Assembly (NCBI GenBank): GCA_049578505.1
Contig: JBAUMC010000094.1
Span: forward strand, 1 to 41,292
Direction: 5' to 3'
Length of the DNA: 41,292 bases
Origin: JAGVPT01 sp049578505
GTDB taxonomy: Bacteria; Bacteroidota; Ignavibacteria; UBA10030; UBA8401
Shown: in pieces, positions 1 through 8,842 of the stretch
How positions within the stretch are numbered: position 1 is the stretch's first letter
Layout: each line of letters opens with the position of its first letter
Notes under the pieces: generated by a model
The model's input: the letters and a program-made list of their open reading frames with translations, nothing else
Database searches by the model: none
Told to the model about the DNA's origin: nothing
Made by a program: the position numbers and the translations under genes

Positions 1-1081
1 TCGCGACTGTCGGAACTTGTAAAACCGCTGCGACATGCATTGTCCCGGTATCATTGGTGATACAAATTTTAGCGATACGTAAAAGCTCTATTAATTCCTG
101 GATTGTAGTTTCTCCCGCAATATTGACAACGCTGTTTTCAGACAACAGGGTAACCTTCTCGGCAATCTCTTTCTCACTCGCGTCCCCTACTAGAAAAACA
201 CGGGCACGGTATCGCTCCTTCAACCACACCGCAGTTGTCGCAAATCGTTCAGATGGCCATACCTTCGCTTGCTTGCCCGCCCCCGGGGCCATGACAACCA
301 CCATCTCACCGTTTTTTATTCCGTGCTTTAAGGTTAAAGACTCTTTTATTTTCTTGTTTTCCGGTAGAACGCCGGAGATCATTATGGGGTTGAGATCAAT
401 TTCCCTCAAAACCCTTAGATATCGGCGAGGCTCATTTTCAATGAAATGATGCTGCACTGGATTCAAAAGCTTGCGTATACCGTATGTTGAAACGTAAAAT
501 CCGATCGCATATGTCGCTTTCATCTTGTATGCATACAACATTTCTCTGACAATTAATCTGAATAAACCTAAATTAGCGCTTCCCGATAAATCTACGAAGA
601 GATCGCATCTCGTTCCCTCCAAAAATTCCTGATCGAAAATCACACAGTCATCAATGCATGGAAGCTTTCCATACAATTGAGCGGGAAGGCTCGAACCGGA
701 CCCTGTGGCCACCGTGACAGTTATTCTTGCTTTAGGATATTTATATCTCAACGCCGCAAGGGCGCCAAGTCGAATAGCATTATCGCCAAGCACCCCGACA
801 GTATACACGACGATGTGTTTTGGAAGATTGTTTTTGAATTTACGCTTGCTAAAGAAAACAAGGGCAAGCAACTTTAACAAAAAGGTTACAACGAGAGCCC
901 ATGTTTTATTCAACGCTATAAGAAGTAGGTTTTTAAAATTTTTCGCTTCGGTCGATGCAAGGGCCCGTTGTGCTTCCTCGAATGAATGCACTACATATAC
1001 ACGTCCGTATCCATCATCAGCTCCGCGTAAATGCGATGCAGAAATGCCTGAAGATTGCCTAGCTTCTGATTGTAAATTCAT
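1..1081 (-). CDS. Glycosyltransferase family 9 (heptosyltransferase-like), 3' end cut by window edge
   Basis: Open minus-strand frame from an ATG at 1081 to the window edge, about 360 residues with no stop; an in-frame stop lies 9 bases before the ATG. Family GT9 hallmarks are visible: GVLGDNAIRLGALAAL (about residues 96-111) resembles the N-terminal GxLGD loop, APGAGKQAKVWP is the nucleotide-sugar loop, and NDTGTMHVAAVLQVPTVA is the C-terminal donor-binding motif. Such enzymes add heptose or related sugars to lipid-linked glycans on the cytoplasmic face. It is the last visible gene of the polysaccharide operon, 25 bases after the FkbM gene. Odd: about 88 residues precede the GT9 core, including a hydrophobic stretch at 61-77 that could be a membrane anchor. 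No clear ribosome site. The donor and acceptor cannot be read from the sequence. Confidence 0.88.
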   Translation of the reverse strand, partial: MNLQSEARQSSGISASHLRGADDGYGRVYVVHSFEEAQRALASTEAKNFKNLLLIALNKTWALVVTFLLKLLALVFFSKRKFKNNLPKHIVVYTVGVLGDNAIRLGALAALRYKYPKARITVTVATGSGSSLPAQLYGKLPCIDDCVIFDQEFLEGTRCDLFVDLSGSANLGLFRLIVREMLYAYKMKATYAIGFYVSTYGIRKLLNPVQHHFIENEPRRYLRVLREIDLNPIMISGVLPENKKIKESLTLKHGIKNGEMVVVMAPGAGKQAKVWPSERFATTAVWLKERYRARVFLVGDASEKEIAEKVTLLSENSVVNIAGETTIQELIELLRIAKICITNDTGTMHVAAVLQVPTVA

Positions 1082-1106
1082 ATATTGTCATTGTAGCGGC
1101 TGCCGT

Positions 1107-2075
1107 TTATTTCAATTTCACCTTGCTGTTCACTGCATACGATATCCCCACATCAGAGATTTTATGAGGATTTCCAAAAATAACGAAGCCATTTGAAGCC
1201 AATGTCGAATGAAGATGTACCGGATCCCCCAAGTTCCCCCGGCGATGCCATTCCATGATTATTGCACTTATTTTTGATAACAGTCTTGCATCCGCGAGGC
1301 ATTCAATAATTTCGTACTCCATTCCTTCACAATCGATTTTCAAAACGATACTGCGGGATCGTTCTTTCTTGAGAACAAAAGAAACAATTTCTGCAGCAGA
1401 TCGTATTTCCACTTTTTCCATCGAGGATTGCCGGCCCTGGCGGTAATCTTCCGGAATCGGTACAATACCGCAATCACCCGCTGCATCAGGACAGAAAAGG
1501 AATTCTTCCTTTCGATTACTTGAACCTACACCGGCTTGAAATGCAGCGATGCTGCGCGCATAGCGGGGATTTAATTTGATATTAGCGATCGCTTTTTTGT
1601 AAGTGTCCTCGAACGGTTCGTATCCGTAGACACGGCAGCCCAATGTTTTTGCAAAAAAGAGGACGCTTATACCGACATTCATTCCTATGTCAATGACTAC
1701 CGGTTTATCGCGTAAGGATATTTCATAGATTCTTAGTAAAAAAAGTTCCGCTATGATCCTTATACTTTGCGCGGTGTAAACATTGAAACGCATGCCGTCG
1801 AATTCAATTTGGTGCCACGGATTACCGGGAATAAATCTTGCGCCGGATAACGCCAGCCTATGAACTTCGGCAAAGGCCTCAAGAAGATAGTCGATATTTT
1901 CTTTCTTCGGAATCCTGAAGTCAGAACCGATGATGACGAGGTCCCCGGCTTCACTTGTAGAAACCGAATAGACAGGCGGAATCTCATGCTTAAAAAAAGC
2001 AAACGTCCAGAATAAACTCTTTGTCTTGAGGTACCATTGTGCCAGCCATTTTATCCGTCTCAATAATTTGATCAC
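1107..2075 (-). CDS. FkbM family SAM-dependent methyltransferase
   Basis: A 322-residue protein with the FkbM methyltransferase core: SAM motif I VIDIGMNVG at about 127-135, the acidic motif GYEPFEDTY at 151-159, and VLKIDCEGMEYEI at about 245-257, which is diagnostic of the FkbM family. Members O-methylate hydroxyls of sugars or polyketides and are common in polysaccharide clusters. The start ATG overlaps the stop of the upstream Wzt-like ATPase gene by four bases (ATGA), which indicates translational coupling. An N-terminal region of about 100 residues before the SAM fold has no recognisable motif. Because the neighbouring ATPase carries an extended C-terminal domain, a role in modifying the exported chain is a reasonable inference, but the substrate is unknown. 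Confidence 0.88.
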   Translation of the reverse strand: MIKLLRRIKWLAQWYLKTKSLFWTFAFFKHEIPPVYSVSTSEAGDLVIIGSDFRIPKKENIDYLLEAFAEVHRLALSGARFIPGNPWHQIEFDGMRFNVYTAQSIRIIAELFLLRIYEISLRDKPVVIDIGMNVGISVLFFAKTLGCRVYGYEPFEDTYKKAIANIKLNPRYARSIAAFQAGVGSSNRKEEFLFCPDAAGDCGIVPIPEDYRQGRQSSMEKVEIRSAAEIVSFVLKKERSRSIVLKIDCEGMEYEIIECLADARLLSKISAIIMEWHRRGNLGDPVHLHSTLASNGFVIFGNPHKISDVGISYAVNSKVKLK

Positions 2076-3355
2076 GACAGCGCTCCGTCCGAGATAGCGC
2101 TCGCTCTGCTTTTGCTGACATTCAACCCGACCTGAGGTATCAGTGTCCCTTGTACCTTATGCGTATCCATGCCTGCAGATTTTTCGGAAACTACGATTTC
2201 TAAATCCAATGCCTCGGGCAAGTAATCCTCAAGACCCCGCTCAGTTTTTAAGCCGAAGCCGAATCTATAAATCCCCGGGGTCAGAAAAAGATGTTTGTAA
2301 GTCAATTTGAAATAGTACTCGCCGGGTTCCATGGGTTTCTTGGGAAGATAATTAGGACTCAGTGTGGAAGCGATCTCAAAACCGGTAATAGTTTTTAGAG
2401 CAACGCTGAACTCCAACCACGGAACTCGCCGCTGGAGTTTAACGCTGACGCCCAGGATAATGTTGTTTCCGAATGGCAATAGCCATGGACCGTTCTTTTG
2501 TTTGCTTAAGAGTCTTGCACCCGTTAATAAGGCAATTTTTCGATACAAGGCTTTCCGGGGTACTTTGGCAAGGTCAATCGTGTCTTCTTGTGTCAGCTTG
2601 TCACCGATATATCTCTCTACAACGCGTGCAACGTTTCCCTTATCCAATATTTTGCCGTCGGAGATCAGAACCGCTGTTTTGCATAAACTCAAAACCGCTT
2701 CCATGTTATGACTGACGAAGAGAATCGTCCTACCTTCTCTTCCTACCTCTTCCATCTTTCCCAAGCATTTTTTCTGAAATGCCGCATCGCCGACCGCCAG
2801 GACCTCGTCCACGATGAGGATTTCCGGCTCCAGGTGTGCGGCAACTGCAAATGCGAGCCGCATGTACATTCCCGATGAGTATTGCTTCATCGGCGTGTCA
2901 ATAAATTTCTCTACTTCGGCAAAGCTCACTATCTCGTCGAACTTTCGTATAATTTCCGCCCTTTTCATCCCCAAGATCGCACCGTTCAGAAAGATATTTT
3001 CCCTGCCGGAAAGCTCACCGCTGAATCCGGTTCCAACTTCCAACAACGAAGCGACTCTTCCGCGCATCCGCACCGTCCCTTTTGTCGGTTCCGTTATACG
3101 TGAAAGCACTTTCAAAAGAGTGCTTTTGCCGGCTCCGTTGCGCCCGATGATACCGAAGACATCGCCCTGTTGGACTTCAAAGGAGACATCGCTCAATGCC
3201 CAGATGTAATTTTCTTCATTCCTCGACTGCGTTCCCGATCTTTTGAAAAGCGAGCTTAGCTTCTCATCGAAAACGTCGCGGAATGAATTATGACGCCTGA
3301 GGGTTCCGATACGATACTGCTTTGAGAGATGTTCGACGGTAATAATAGTTGACAT
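2072..3355 (-). CDS. wzt: Polysaccharide ABC exporter, ATP-binding subunit with C-terminal extension (Wzt-like)
   Basis: A 427-residue ATPase. The nucleotide-binding domain has Walker A GRNGAGKST at 71-79, the ABC signature YSSGM at 159-163, Walker B ILIVDE at 179-184 and the H-loop SHNM at 215-218. The order WALSDVSFEVQQGD before Walker A is typical of the teichoic-acid/O-antigen exporter class. Residues about 260-427 form an extension like the Wzt carbohydrate-binding domain, which in characterised systems reads a terminal modification on the glycan before export. It follows the permease gene after 11 bases and overlaps the FkbM methyltransferase by four bases. Together with the permease it should export a lipid-linked polysaccharide across the inner membrane. 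No strong ribosome site precedes the ATG. Confidence 0.92.
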   Translation of the reverse strand: MSTIITVEHLSKQYRIGTLRRHNSFRDVFDEKLSSLFKRSGTQSRNEENYIWALSDVSFEVQQGDVFGIIGRNGAGKSTLLKVLSRITEPTKGTVRMRGRVASLLEVGTGFSGELSGRENIFLNGAILGMKRAEIIRKFDEIVSFAEVEKFIDTPMKQYSSGMYMRLAFAVAAHLEPEILIVDEVLAVGDAAFQKKCLGKMEEVGREGRTILFVSHNMEAVLSLCKTAVLISDGKILDKGNVARVVERYIGDKLTQEDTIDLAKVPRKALYRKIALLTGARLLSKQKNGPWLLPFGNNIILGVSVKLQRRVPWLEFSVALKTITGFEIASTLSPNYLPKKPMEPGEYYFKLTYKHLFLTPGIYRFGFGLKTERGLEDYLPEALDLEIVVSEKSAGMDTHKVQGTLIPQVGLNVSKSRASAISDGALS

Positions 3356-3366
3356 AGCAAAGACTG

Positions 3367-4188
3367 TTAGATGACGTCAGCGAATTTTCGTTCCATCCGA
3401 AGAAAATTCATGAGACCGGTAATAAACAACGCAAGCGCAACGAGAATAGACAATGCAACCAACGGCAATGGCAAATCCCCGCTGCGGAGCATCGACCAGC
3501 GAAATCCTTCGATCACACAGACAATCGGATTAAGCCAGTATAGAACTTGATACGCCGAGGGAATTTTGCTTGCCGCATATCCGACCGGAGTGATCCAGAA
3601 CAATACCTGTGTAATGTATGGAAGTGCATGAGCGACATCGCGGTACTGAACGGAAAGCGAAGAGAACCAAAAACCGATACCGAGAGAAGTAAGGATCGTG
3701 AGGAAGACGAACGCCGGCAGGATCAATATCAACAGCGTCGGTGCAAATTGAAAATAGATCATCAGCACGATTGCCAGACTAAAAGCGATTGCAAAGTCGA
3801 CAAGGCCTGAAAGGATGGCAGCCGCGGGAATGATAACACGGGGAAAATAGACTTTGGAAATAAGATTCGCATTTGCCAGCAGGCTTGCGCTTGCCCCTGT
3901 AACCCCTTCAGAAAAAAAATTCCACGCCACCACTCCGCAGAACGTAAAAAGGAGATACGGAACACCTTTAACTGAAAACCCGACCAGTTTGTTGAACAGG
4001 ACCGTGAAAACAACCATCCCCATAAGCGGACGGATCAGTGCCCATGCAGCGCCTAAAAAAGTCTGCTTGTAACGAATCTTTATATCCCGCCACACGAGAA
4101 AATAAAACAGTTCACGATAATCCCATATCTCGCGAAACCGCAGTACCGATAATCCTTTTGTCGGCTGGATGACAATTTCAAAAGGCAT
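3367..4188 (-). CDS. wzm: Polysaccharide ABC exporter, permease subunit (Wzm-like)
   Basis: A 273-residue ABC-2 type membrane protein. The N-terminal amphipathic region ends in WRDIKIRYKQTFLGAAWALI, the conserved gate-helix and first transmembrane pattern of the Wzm/TagG/KpsM permeases; about six hydrophobic segments follow, with the typical loop FWITPVGYAASKIP in the second half. The start ATG is preceded by GAGGAG seven bases upstream, which fixes it. The gene directly precedes the Wzt-like ATPase (11-base gap), and the pair forms the inner-membrane exporter. About 295 bases separate it from the SLBB gene upstream, the largest gap in the operon, so an internal promoter is possible although none could be recognised. 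Confidence 0.92.
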   Translation of the reverse strand: MPFEIVIQPTKGLSVLRFREIWDYRELFYFLVWRDIKIRYKQTFLGAAWALIRPLMGMVVFTVLFNKLVGFSVKGVPYLLFTFCGVVAWNFFSEGVTGASASLLANANLISKVYFPRVIIPAAAILSGLVDFAIAFSLAIVLMIYFQFAPTLLILILPAFVFLTILTSLGIGFWFSSLSVQYRDVAHALPYITQVLFWITPVGYAASKIPSAYQVLYWLNPIVCVIEGFRWSMLRSGDLPLPLVALSILVALALFITGLMNFLRMERKFADVI

Positions 4189-4483
4189 ACGGGAGCTCCT
4201 CGTTTTTTATTTCATTCCCTCCGTCAGAGCGAATCTTTATAGGTGCATTTGCGCTACGCTTCGCCAACATCCCCACCCAATGCCGGACAGAGATGTGACC
4301 GAGCACGCGATCGATGAGCGCAAAAAACGTAATCTTCGCGGCGACAGTATACATTGTGCTCTTGGTATGGTACAAACCGGCGAGGGGGGACGTCAAAGAA
4401 GCTACGTGAAGTTTGGCCATCTGTCCCAGTTTTGTGAAACAGACATCACTCGCCGCTCACCGTATCGTTTGACAATACAGACG

Positions 4484-4996
4484 TTATTTCTTTGTGAGGT
4501 TGTAAATCGTTACGCCGAGCACGGCAAGGGTTGCACCGGTGTTGATGACCGTCAGCCATTCTTCCATTGTCCACGATTCGGGAATTCGTTTTACGACAAT
4601 CATATCGCCGGGAGCAAGAAGGACCGGATCAGACCTGCCTTCAAGGATATCCCGGACGTTTATTGTTTTCAAGATGCGAAGCTTTTGATCTTTTTTTCCC
4701 GAGACCCGATAGATCAGTACGTCGTCAAGATTCGACCTATCGCGGGGACCGCCGGCATATGAAAGCAATTGAACGATATCGGTAGTTGTCGGTACGACAT
4801 AGACGCCTTGTTGCGGAATTTCACCCCACAGGTTCACCGTCATCGTAACCTCAAACGGCTTTGCGTAGAAAAAATAACCAGGTCTGCTTTGTTCCGTCTG
4901 TTTGGAAACGTTAATCTCCGTTTGAGTGGGGACTTGCGCAAACATCTGTACATATCCTACTACTGCTGCGATGACGAAAGAAAGCGCGGTTTTCAT
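4484..4996 (-). CDS. Small SLBB-domain polysaccharide export protein
   Basis: The chosen start (ATG at 4996, inside a longer frame opening at 5062) gives a 170-residue protein with a clear signal peptide, MKTALSFVIAAVVGYVQMFA. The longer version would overlap the preceding gene and bury this signal. The mature part has one SLBB-like beta-grasp region (VTMTVNLWGEIPQQGVYVV ... LLAPGDMIVVKR) and a C-terminal hydrophobic segment (TVINTGATLAVLGVTIY). Wza-family exporters usually carry a Poly_export domain, several SLBB copies and a lipobox; none of these is visible, so this is a minimal relative. It sits 19 bases after the Wzc-like gene, consistent with an envelope partner of the copolymerase. It may not form a full outer-membrane channel by itself. 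Confidence 0.8.
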   Translation of the reverse strand: MKTALSFVIAAVVGYVQMFAQVPTQTEINVSKQTEQSRPGYFFYAKPFEVTMTVNLWGEIPQQGVYVVPTTTDIVQLLSYAGGPRDRSNLDDVLIYRVSGKKDQKLRILKTINVRDILEGRSDPVLLAPGDMIVVKRIPESWTMEEWLTVINTGATLAVLGVTIYNLTKK

Positions 4997-5015
4997 GGAC
5001 AGTTCAAAATTGAAT

Positions 5016-7400
5016 TTATGTTTTTGTCGTGCCGGTGTACTTCTGTTGATAATAGTATTCACCGTGCAGATGGTAATACCCTCGGTGCAGGCGGTTCAGT
5101 TCATACTGATTCACAACAACGCCCGCAAGGTTAACCCGAATTCCTTCAATAATATCGACGGTGTGCTCCATGCTGTCAAATGTTGTCGAACCGGTTTTGA
5201 CGACAAAGACAACGGCATCCACCATGGCCACTAACAATTCCGAATCGGTAAAGAGAAGAATCGGCGGCGAGTCGTATAAAATAACGTCGTACATTTTATC
5301 AAGCTCGTTCTTCACGCTCTTCATTGTGGAAGAACCTATTAACTCGGTCGGATTCAGCGGGATTGCACCGCACGGAAGGATATCCAAGTTTTCAAGGAAT
5401 GTTTTCCGTATCGCATTTGAGAGGTCGATTTCCCCGAAAAGAACTTCCGTTAGCCCTGGCTCAAGGGGCAAACCAAAAAGTTCGTGAACTGTGGGACGTC
5501 GCAAATCAACGTCGACGAGCAATATTTTTTTCTTCGTTTGAGCGAACACAATCGCAAGGTTCGCGCTTGTAACGGACTTCCCCTCCTGGGGTGCGCCGCT
5601 TACCATCAAAATGCTCTTTACCGGCAGGTCTTTCTTCCAATACTGCACACTTGTACGCAATCGTCTGTAGGAATCTGCGATTCTTGAATATGGGTTGATC
5701 GCCGTAATCAGATGGGGGTCGATCAGTTGGATGTTTTCATCCACCTTTTCCTCCGCCTCATTTATTCTCCGAATCGTACCACGCTCGCCATTCACCGTGG
5801 AGCCGGTAGCATCAACCCCCATTATAACTTCGAGGGATTTTTTATCCATGGTCGGAATTACTGTTAAGACACTTAATCCGCGGCGTTTGATATCCTCGGG
5901 TTTATGGATCCGGTCATCGAAATAATTTATCAGGAAGGCACAGCTGATCCCCAATACCAATCCGATAAAGAATCCGAAGCCAAGGTTCTTCGGGATATTG
6001 GGATACAATTGAGTAATGGGGGGAACCGCGCGCTGCAAGATATCAACATAGCCGAATTCCGACTGCTCGGCAATCAACGCAGACTGATATTTTTCTTCAA
6101 CAGCAGTGTACACTTTTTCCAACGTCATCTTAGTCCGCTGCAATCGCGCGTAATCGATATTCATCTTAGGAATTTTTTGGAAACGTGATTCGTCTTGCTC
6201 AATACTGTTCGCCAGAGCGTTGCGGCGAACTTCCATCGATTGTAACTGCATGCGCGAGTCGGAAATCTTATTGTTAAGACTAACCGCCAAATCCCTGTTT
6301 TGGAGATTCCTTTGTGGGGCCGGCGTATTTATCCCGATCCTGTCGTTGATCTGTTTCTGTAACCCCGCTATCTGGCTGTTAATTTCCGCAATCTTTTTCT
6401 TCACCAAGTCTTGATCTGGAGAATCCGTGTTTTGTTCTTTGACGAGGTCTCGCTGTTGCTCAAGGGCGGCTATTTGCTCAAGAGTTTTCGTCACTTCCAT
6501 GCTCGTGACCATATCCATAATGCGCTTGCTGTCCGCATCGATTTCCAGTTCCTCGTTCTTCGGAAGGGTCGCTTTTATTTCAGCCAATTTCTTTTCCAAC
6601 GACTGAATAGTGCTTTTCATCGTCTCGATTTCTATATCGACTTCGTCGCGCTGCGCCTCTAAGCTTGAAATGGCCTGAACGACGGACTGCCCCCCCTCCT
6701 CAACGTCTCCGTGAGCTTCTATATAATGACGGAGAGAATCCTCCATGGTGTCCAGTGCGACCTTCTTCGTTTCAAGGGTGCGTTCCAAAAACTCGCGCGT
6801 TGAGCGAAGTTGCTTTCGGCTGTTATTGAGATTATTCTGATAGTATTCGTCCGCAAATGAATTTGCGATGATCGCCGCTTCTTTCGGGCTGGTGCTCAAA
6901 GCGCTGACAAAGATAACATCCGATGCTTTGTCCGGATCGAATTCCACGGCGTCTTCAAGGCGGCCAAGAATTTCTTCATTGTTGGCATAGGGGCCGAAAG
7001 TAATTTCATCGTCCGTCGGCCTGAGAATTTCGAGCGTGTCATATCCGCCAAGCGTCGCCACCGGGTTCTTCTTGAGATCGCCCATTACATCTTCCGCGAT
7101 AACGCGGGATTTAAGAATGCCAATTTCTTTCATAAGGTTTCGGGCGGGCCCGGCCAGACTAGACAGATCGAACGCGCCTATCATCTCGTTTGTCGGCTTA
7201 CTGGTGACCTGAACAATGGCCGTCGCTTGATAAACGAACTCCCCTAAATAGGTATACAGTGCGGAGCCTACAAAAACTGCGACCGTCAAACCTATAATAA
7301 CATACTTCCATCGCTCGAGAATCTCGATATAATCACGGAGACTCAACTCGAGCGACGGTTCCGATTTGGACCTATGATTACTTTGCGGCTTTGTTGGCAT
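5016..7400 (-). CDS. wzc: Polysaccharide copolymerase / tyrosine autokinase (Wzc-like, Wzz plus BY-kinase)
   Basis: A 794-residue inner-membrane protein. Transmembrane segment 1 lies at about 33-52, a Wzz-type periplasmic region with long heptad-rich coiled coil (about 180-420) follows, and segment 2 is at about 470-492. The cytoplasmic bacterial tyrosine kinase domain has Walker A GAPQEGKSV at 602-610, Walker A' ILLVDVDLRRP near 626-636 and Walker B DVILYDSPP near 703-711. The C-terminus carries a tyrosine cluster (Y775, Y776, Y782-784, Y788), the expected autophosphorylation tail. It should control chain length and assembly with the SLBB protein encoded next to it. Wzc is usually paired with a Wzx/Wzy pathway; here the cluster has an ABC exporter instead. 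Confidence 0.93.
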   Translation of the reverse strand: MPTKPQSNHRSKSEPSLELSLRDYIEILERWKYVIIGLTVAVFVGSALYTYLGEFVYQATAIVQVTSKPTNEMIGAFDLSSLAGPARNLMKEIGILKSRVIAEDVMGDLKKNPVATLGGYDTLEILRPTDDEITFGPYANNEEILGRLEDAVEFDPDKASDVIFVSALSTSPKEAAIIANSFADEYYQNNLNNSRKQLRSTREFLERTLETKKVALDTMEDSLRHYIEAHGDVEEGGQSVVQAISSLEAQRDEVDIEIETMKSTIQSLEKKLAEIKATLPKNEELEIDADSKRIMDMVTSMEVTKTLEQIAALEQQRDLVKEQNTDSPDQDLVKKKIAEINSQIAGLQKQINDRIGINTPAPQRNLQNRDLAVSLNNKISDSRMQLQSMEVRRNALANSIEQDESRFQKIPKMNIDYARLQRTKMTLEKVYTAVEEKYQSALIAEQSEFGYVDILQRAVPPITQLYPNIPKNLGFGFFIGLVLGISCAFLINYFDDRIHKPEDIKRRGLSVLTVIPTMDKKSLEVIMGVDATGSTVNGERGTIRRINEAEEKVDENIQLIDPHLITAINPYSRIADSYRRLRTSVQYWKKDLPVKSILMVSGAPQEGKSVTSANLAIVFAQTKKKILLVDVDLRRPTVHELFGLPLEPGLTEVLFGEIDLSNAIRKTFLENLDILPCGAIPLNPTELIGSSTMKSVKNELDKMYDVILYDSPPILLFTDSELLVAMVDAVVFVVKTGSTTFDSMEHTVDIIEGIRVNLAGVVVNQYELNRLHRGYYHLHGEYYYQQKYTGTTKT

Positions 7401-7462
7401 AGGGAGCTGTTAAGGACGATTCTCTAAAACTTTGAATTCAACCATTTCCCACACATCGACCA

Positions 7463-8836
7463 TTACCTACCTTTGCCGAACATCATGACATAAACAGTCT
7501 TCAGCATAATGTCGATGTCCAATAACAACGAGTAGTGAGAAATGTAATAAAGATCGTATTGGAGTTTTTTAATTGTATCGTCGACGTTTTCTCCATACGA
7601 ATAGTTCACTTGCGCCCAACCGGTGATCCCGGGTTTTACAAGGTGCCGAAAATGATAATACTCAATTTTCTGTTCATATTCACGCGCGACCTCAAACCAT
7701 TCTGCGCGGGGGCCGATCATGCTCATTTCCCCTTTGAGGACATTCCATAGTTGCGGCAGTTCGTCCAACCTGAATAAGCGTAGTACTCTCCCCACTCGGG
7801 TGACCCGTGGGTCATTTTTCCGAACGTACTTGTCCCGAGAAACGGAATTTTGGTGCATCGTCCTAAATTTATACATTGTAAACGGAACCTCGTTCGTGCC
7901 GATCCGCGTCTGTTTGAAAATAATCGGCCCACGGCTTTCAAGCCGAATCAATATACCGATGATAATCATCAGCGGGGAAAGTAGAACAAAACTCACCGAT
8001 GCAATAGCGAGATCGAGCAATTGTTTCAAGCGCGTGTACCACGGGTTGCGAACGAGAAGCAGATCGCCTTCAAACAACCACCACTTATTCAAAATAAATA
8101 GCGGAACCTTCCGGAAATTCTCTTCGAAGAACGATCTGCTGGGAAGCAACGGAACATCGTGGAAATGCAACGACACCAGCTGCCGGAACACCTCGTTGCT
8201 AAGCAATGCCCTGTCTTCAGTCAAGATAATTCCTTCGCATGATGTGTTCATTGAACGCAGCTTGTTGAGGACGTCTCCCTCTATGACAGGAGTTCCGTTT
8301 TCACAAATTGAGCTGCCGATTTTTTTACCGCTCACGTCGGCGAAACGAAGGCTCTGGTCCTTCGGGGCTTCGGCATACGCACGGTACAATTCCTGTGCGG
8401 CCTCATCGGTACCGAGAACATAGTAAAATTTCCTGCGCCGAACTTCGGCAAGGCGGGAGTGGATCGTCCTGCGAATAGAAATTGCGATGATGAGAAACGA
8501 CAAAAATGACAACGGCAAAACGCTTCGACTGAACTGCAGGGACGGCTTGTAGCTGAAGATGTACACCACAACGATTGTCGACACGACGATAATAATCACC
8601 GCCAAAATGAACTGGCTCATGTATTGAAGACTGCGCATATCGGCGTTAATGTCGTATGCGCCGACAGCATCAAGCACCATCCAGGTCAGCGCCATTGGCA
8701 AAATCGCGCGGTACCAATACTCGGTAACAAAGTCCACATCGGCGCGCAGGAGGCTGAAAACAAAAAATATCCCAAAGAGCGTCACCCCGTCGCTCGCCAT
8801 CAGCATCAATTTGAATAACTTCTTCGACCGGACCAT
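7463..8836 (-). CDS. Polyprenyl-phosphate sugar-1-phosphate transferase (WbaP/PglC superfamily)
   Basis: A 457-residue membrane protein that should attach the first sugar phosphate to undecaprenyl phosphate and so start repeat-unit synthesis. The N-terminal half has four hydrophobic helices followed by a soluble Rossmann-like region, as in WbaP-type long enzymes. One more membrane segment (about 275-300) leads into the catalytic domain: FKQTRIG, FTMYKFRTM, NDPRVTRVGRVLR, LDELPQLWNVLKGEMS and IGPRAE are all present. The conserved Asp-Glu pair of the superfamily is in the LDELPQ motif. It lies six bases after the WecG-like gene and 62 bases before the Wzc-like gene. The sugar specificity cannot be decided from the sequence. 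Confidence 0.93.
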   Translation of the reverse strand: MVRSKKLFKLMLMASDGVTLFGIFFVFSLLRADVDFVTEYWYRAILPMALTWMVLDAVGAYDINADMRSLQYMSQFILAVIIIVVSTIVVVYIFSYKPSLQFSRSVLPLSFLSFLIIAISIRRTIHSRLAEVRRRKFYYVLGTDEAAQELYRAYAEAPKDQSLRFADVSGKKIGSSICENGTPVIEGDVLNKLRSMNTSCEGIILTEDRALLSNEVFRQLVSLHFHDVPLLPSRSFFEENFRKVPLFILNKWWLFEGDLLLVRNPWYTRLKQLLDLAIASVSFVLLSPLMIIIGILIRLESRGPIIFKQTRIGTNEVPFTMYKFRTMHQNSVSRDKYVRKNDPRVTRVGRVLRLFRLDELPQLWNVLKGEMSMIGPRAEWFEVAREYEQKIEYYHFRHLVKPGITGWAQVNYSYGENVDDTIKKLQYDLYYISHYSLLLDIDIMLKTVYVMMFGKGR

Positions 8837-8842
8837 GGTGTT

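Noticed and set aside
4178..4420. 80-codon minus-strand open frame before the Wzm gene
   Set aside because: It overlaps the Wzm start, has only a weak ribosome site and shows no recognisable motif; treated as non-coding.
6688..6698. C7 run inside the Wzc gene, considered as a phase-variation tract
   Set aside because: Seven bases is short and common in coding DNA; weaker case than the G9 tract in the protease.
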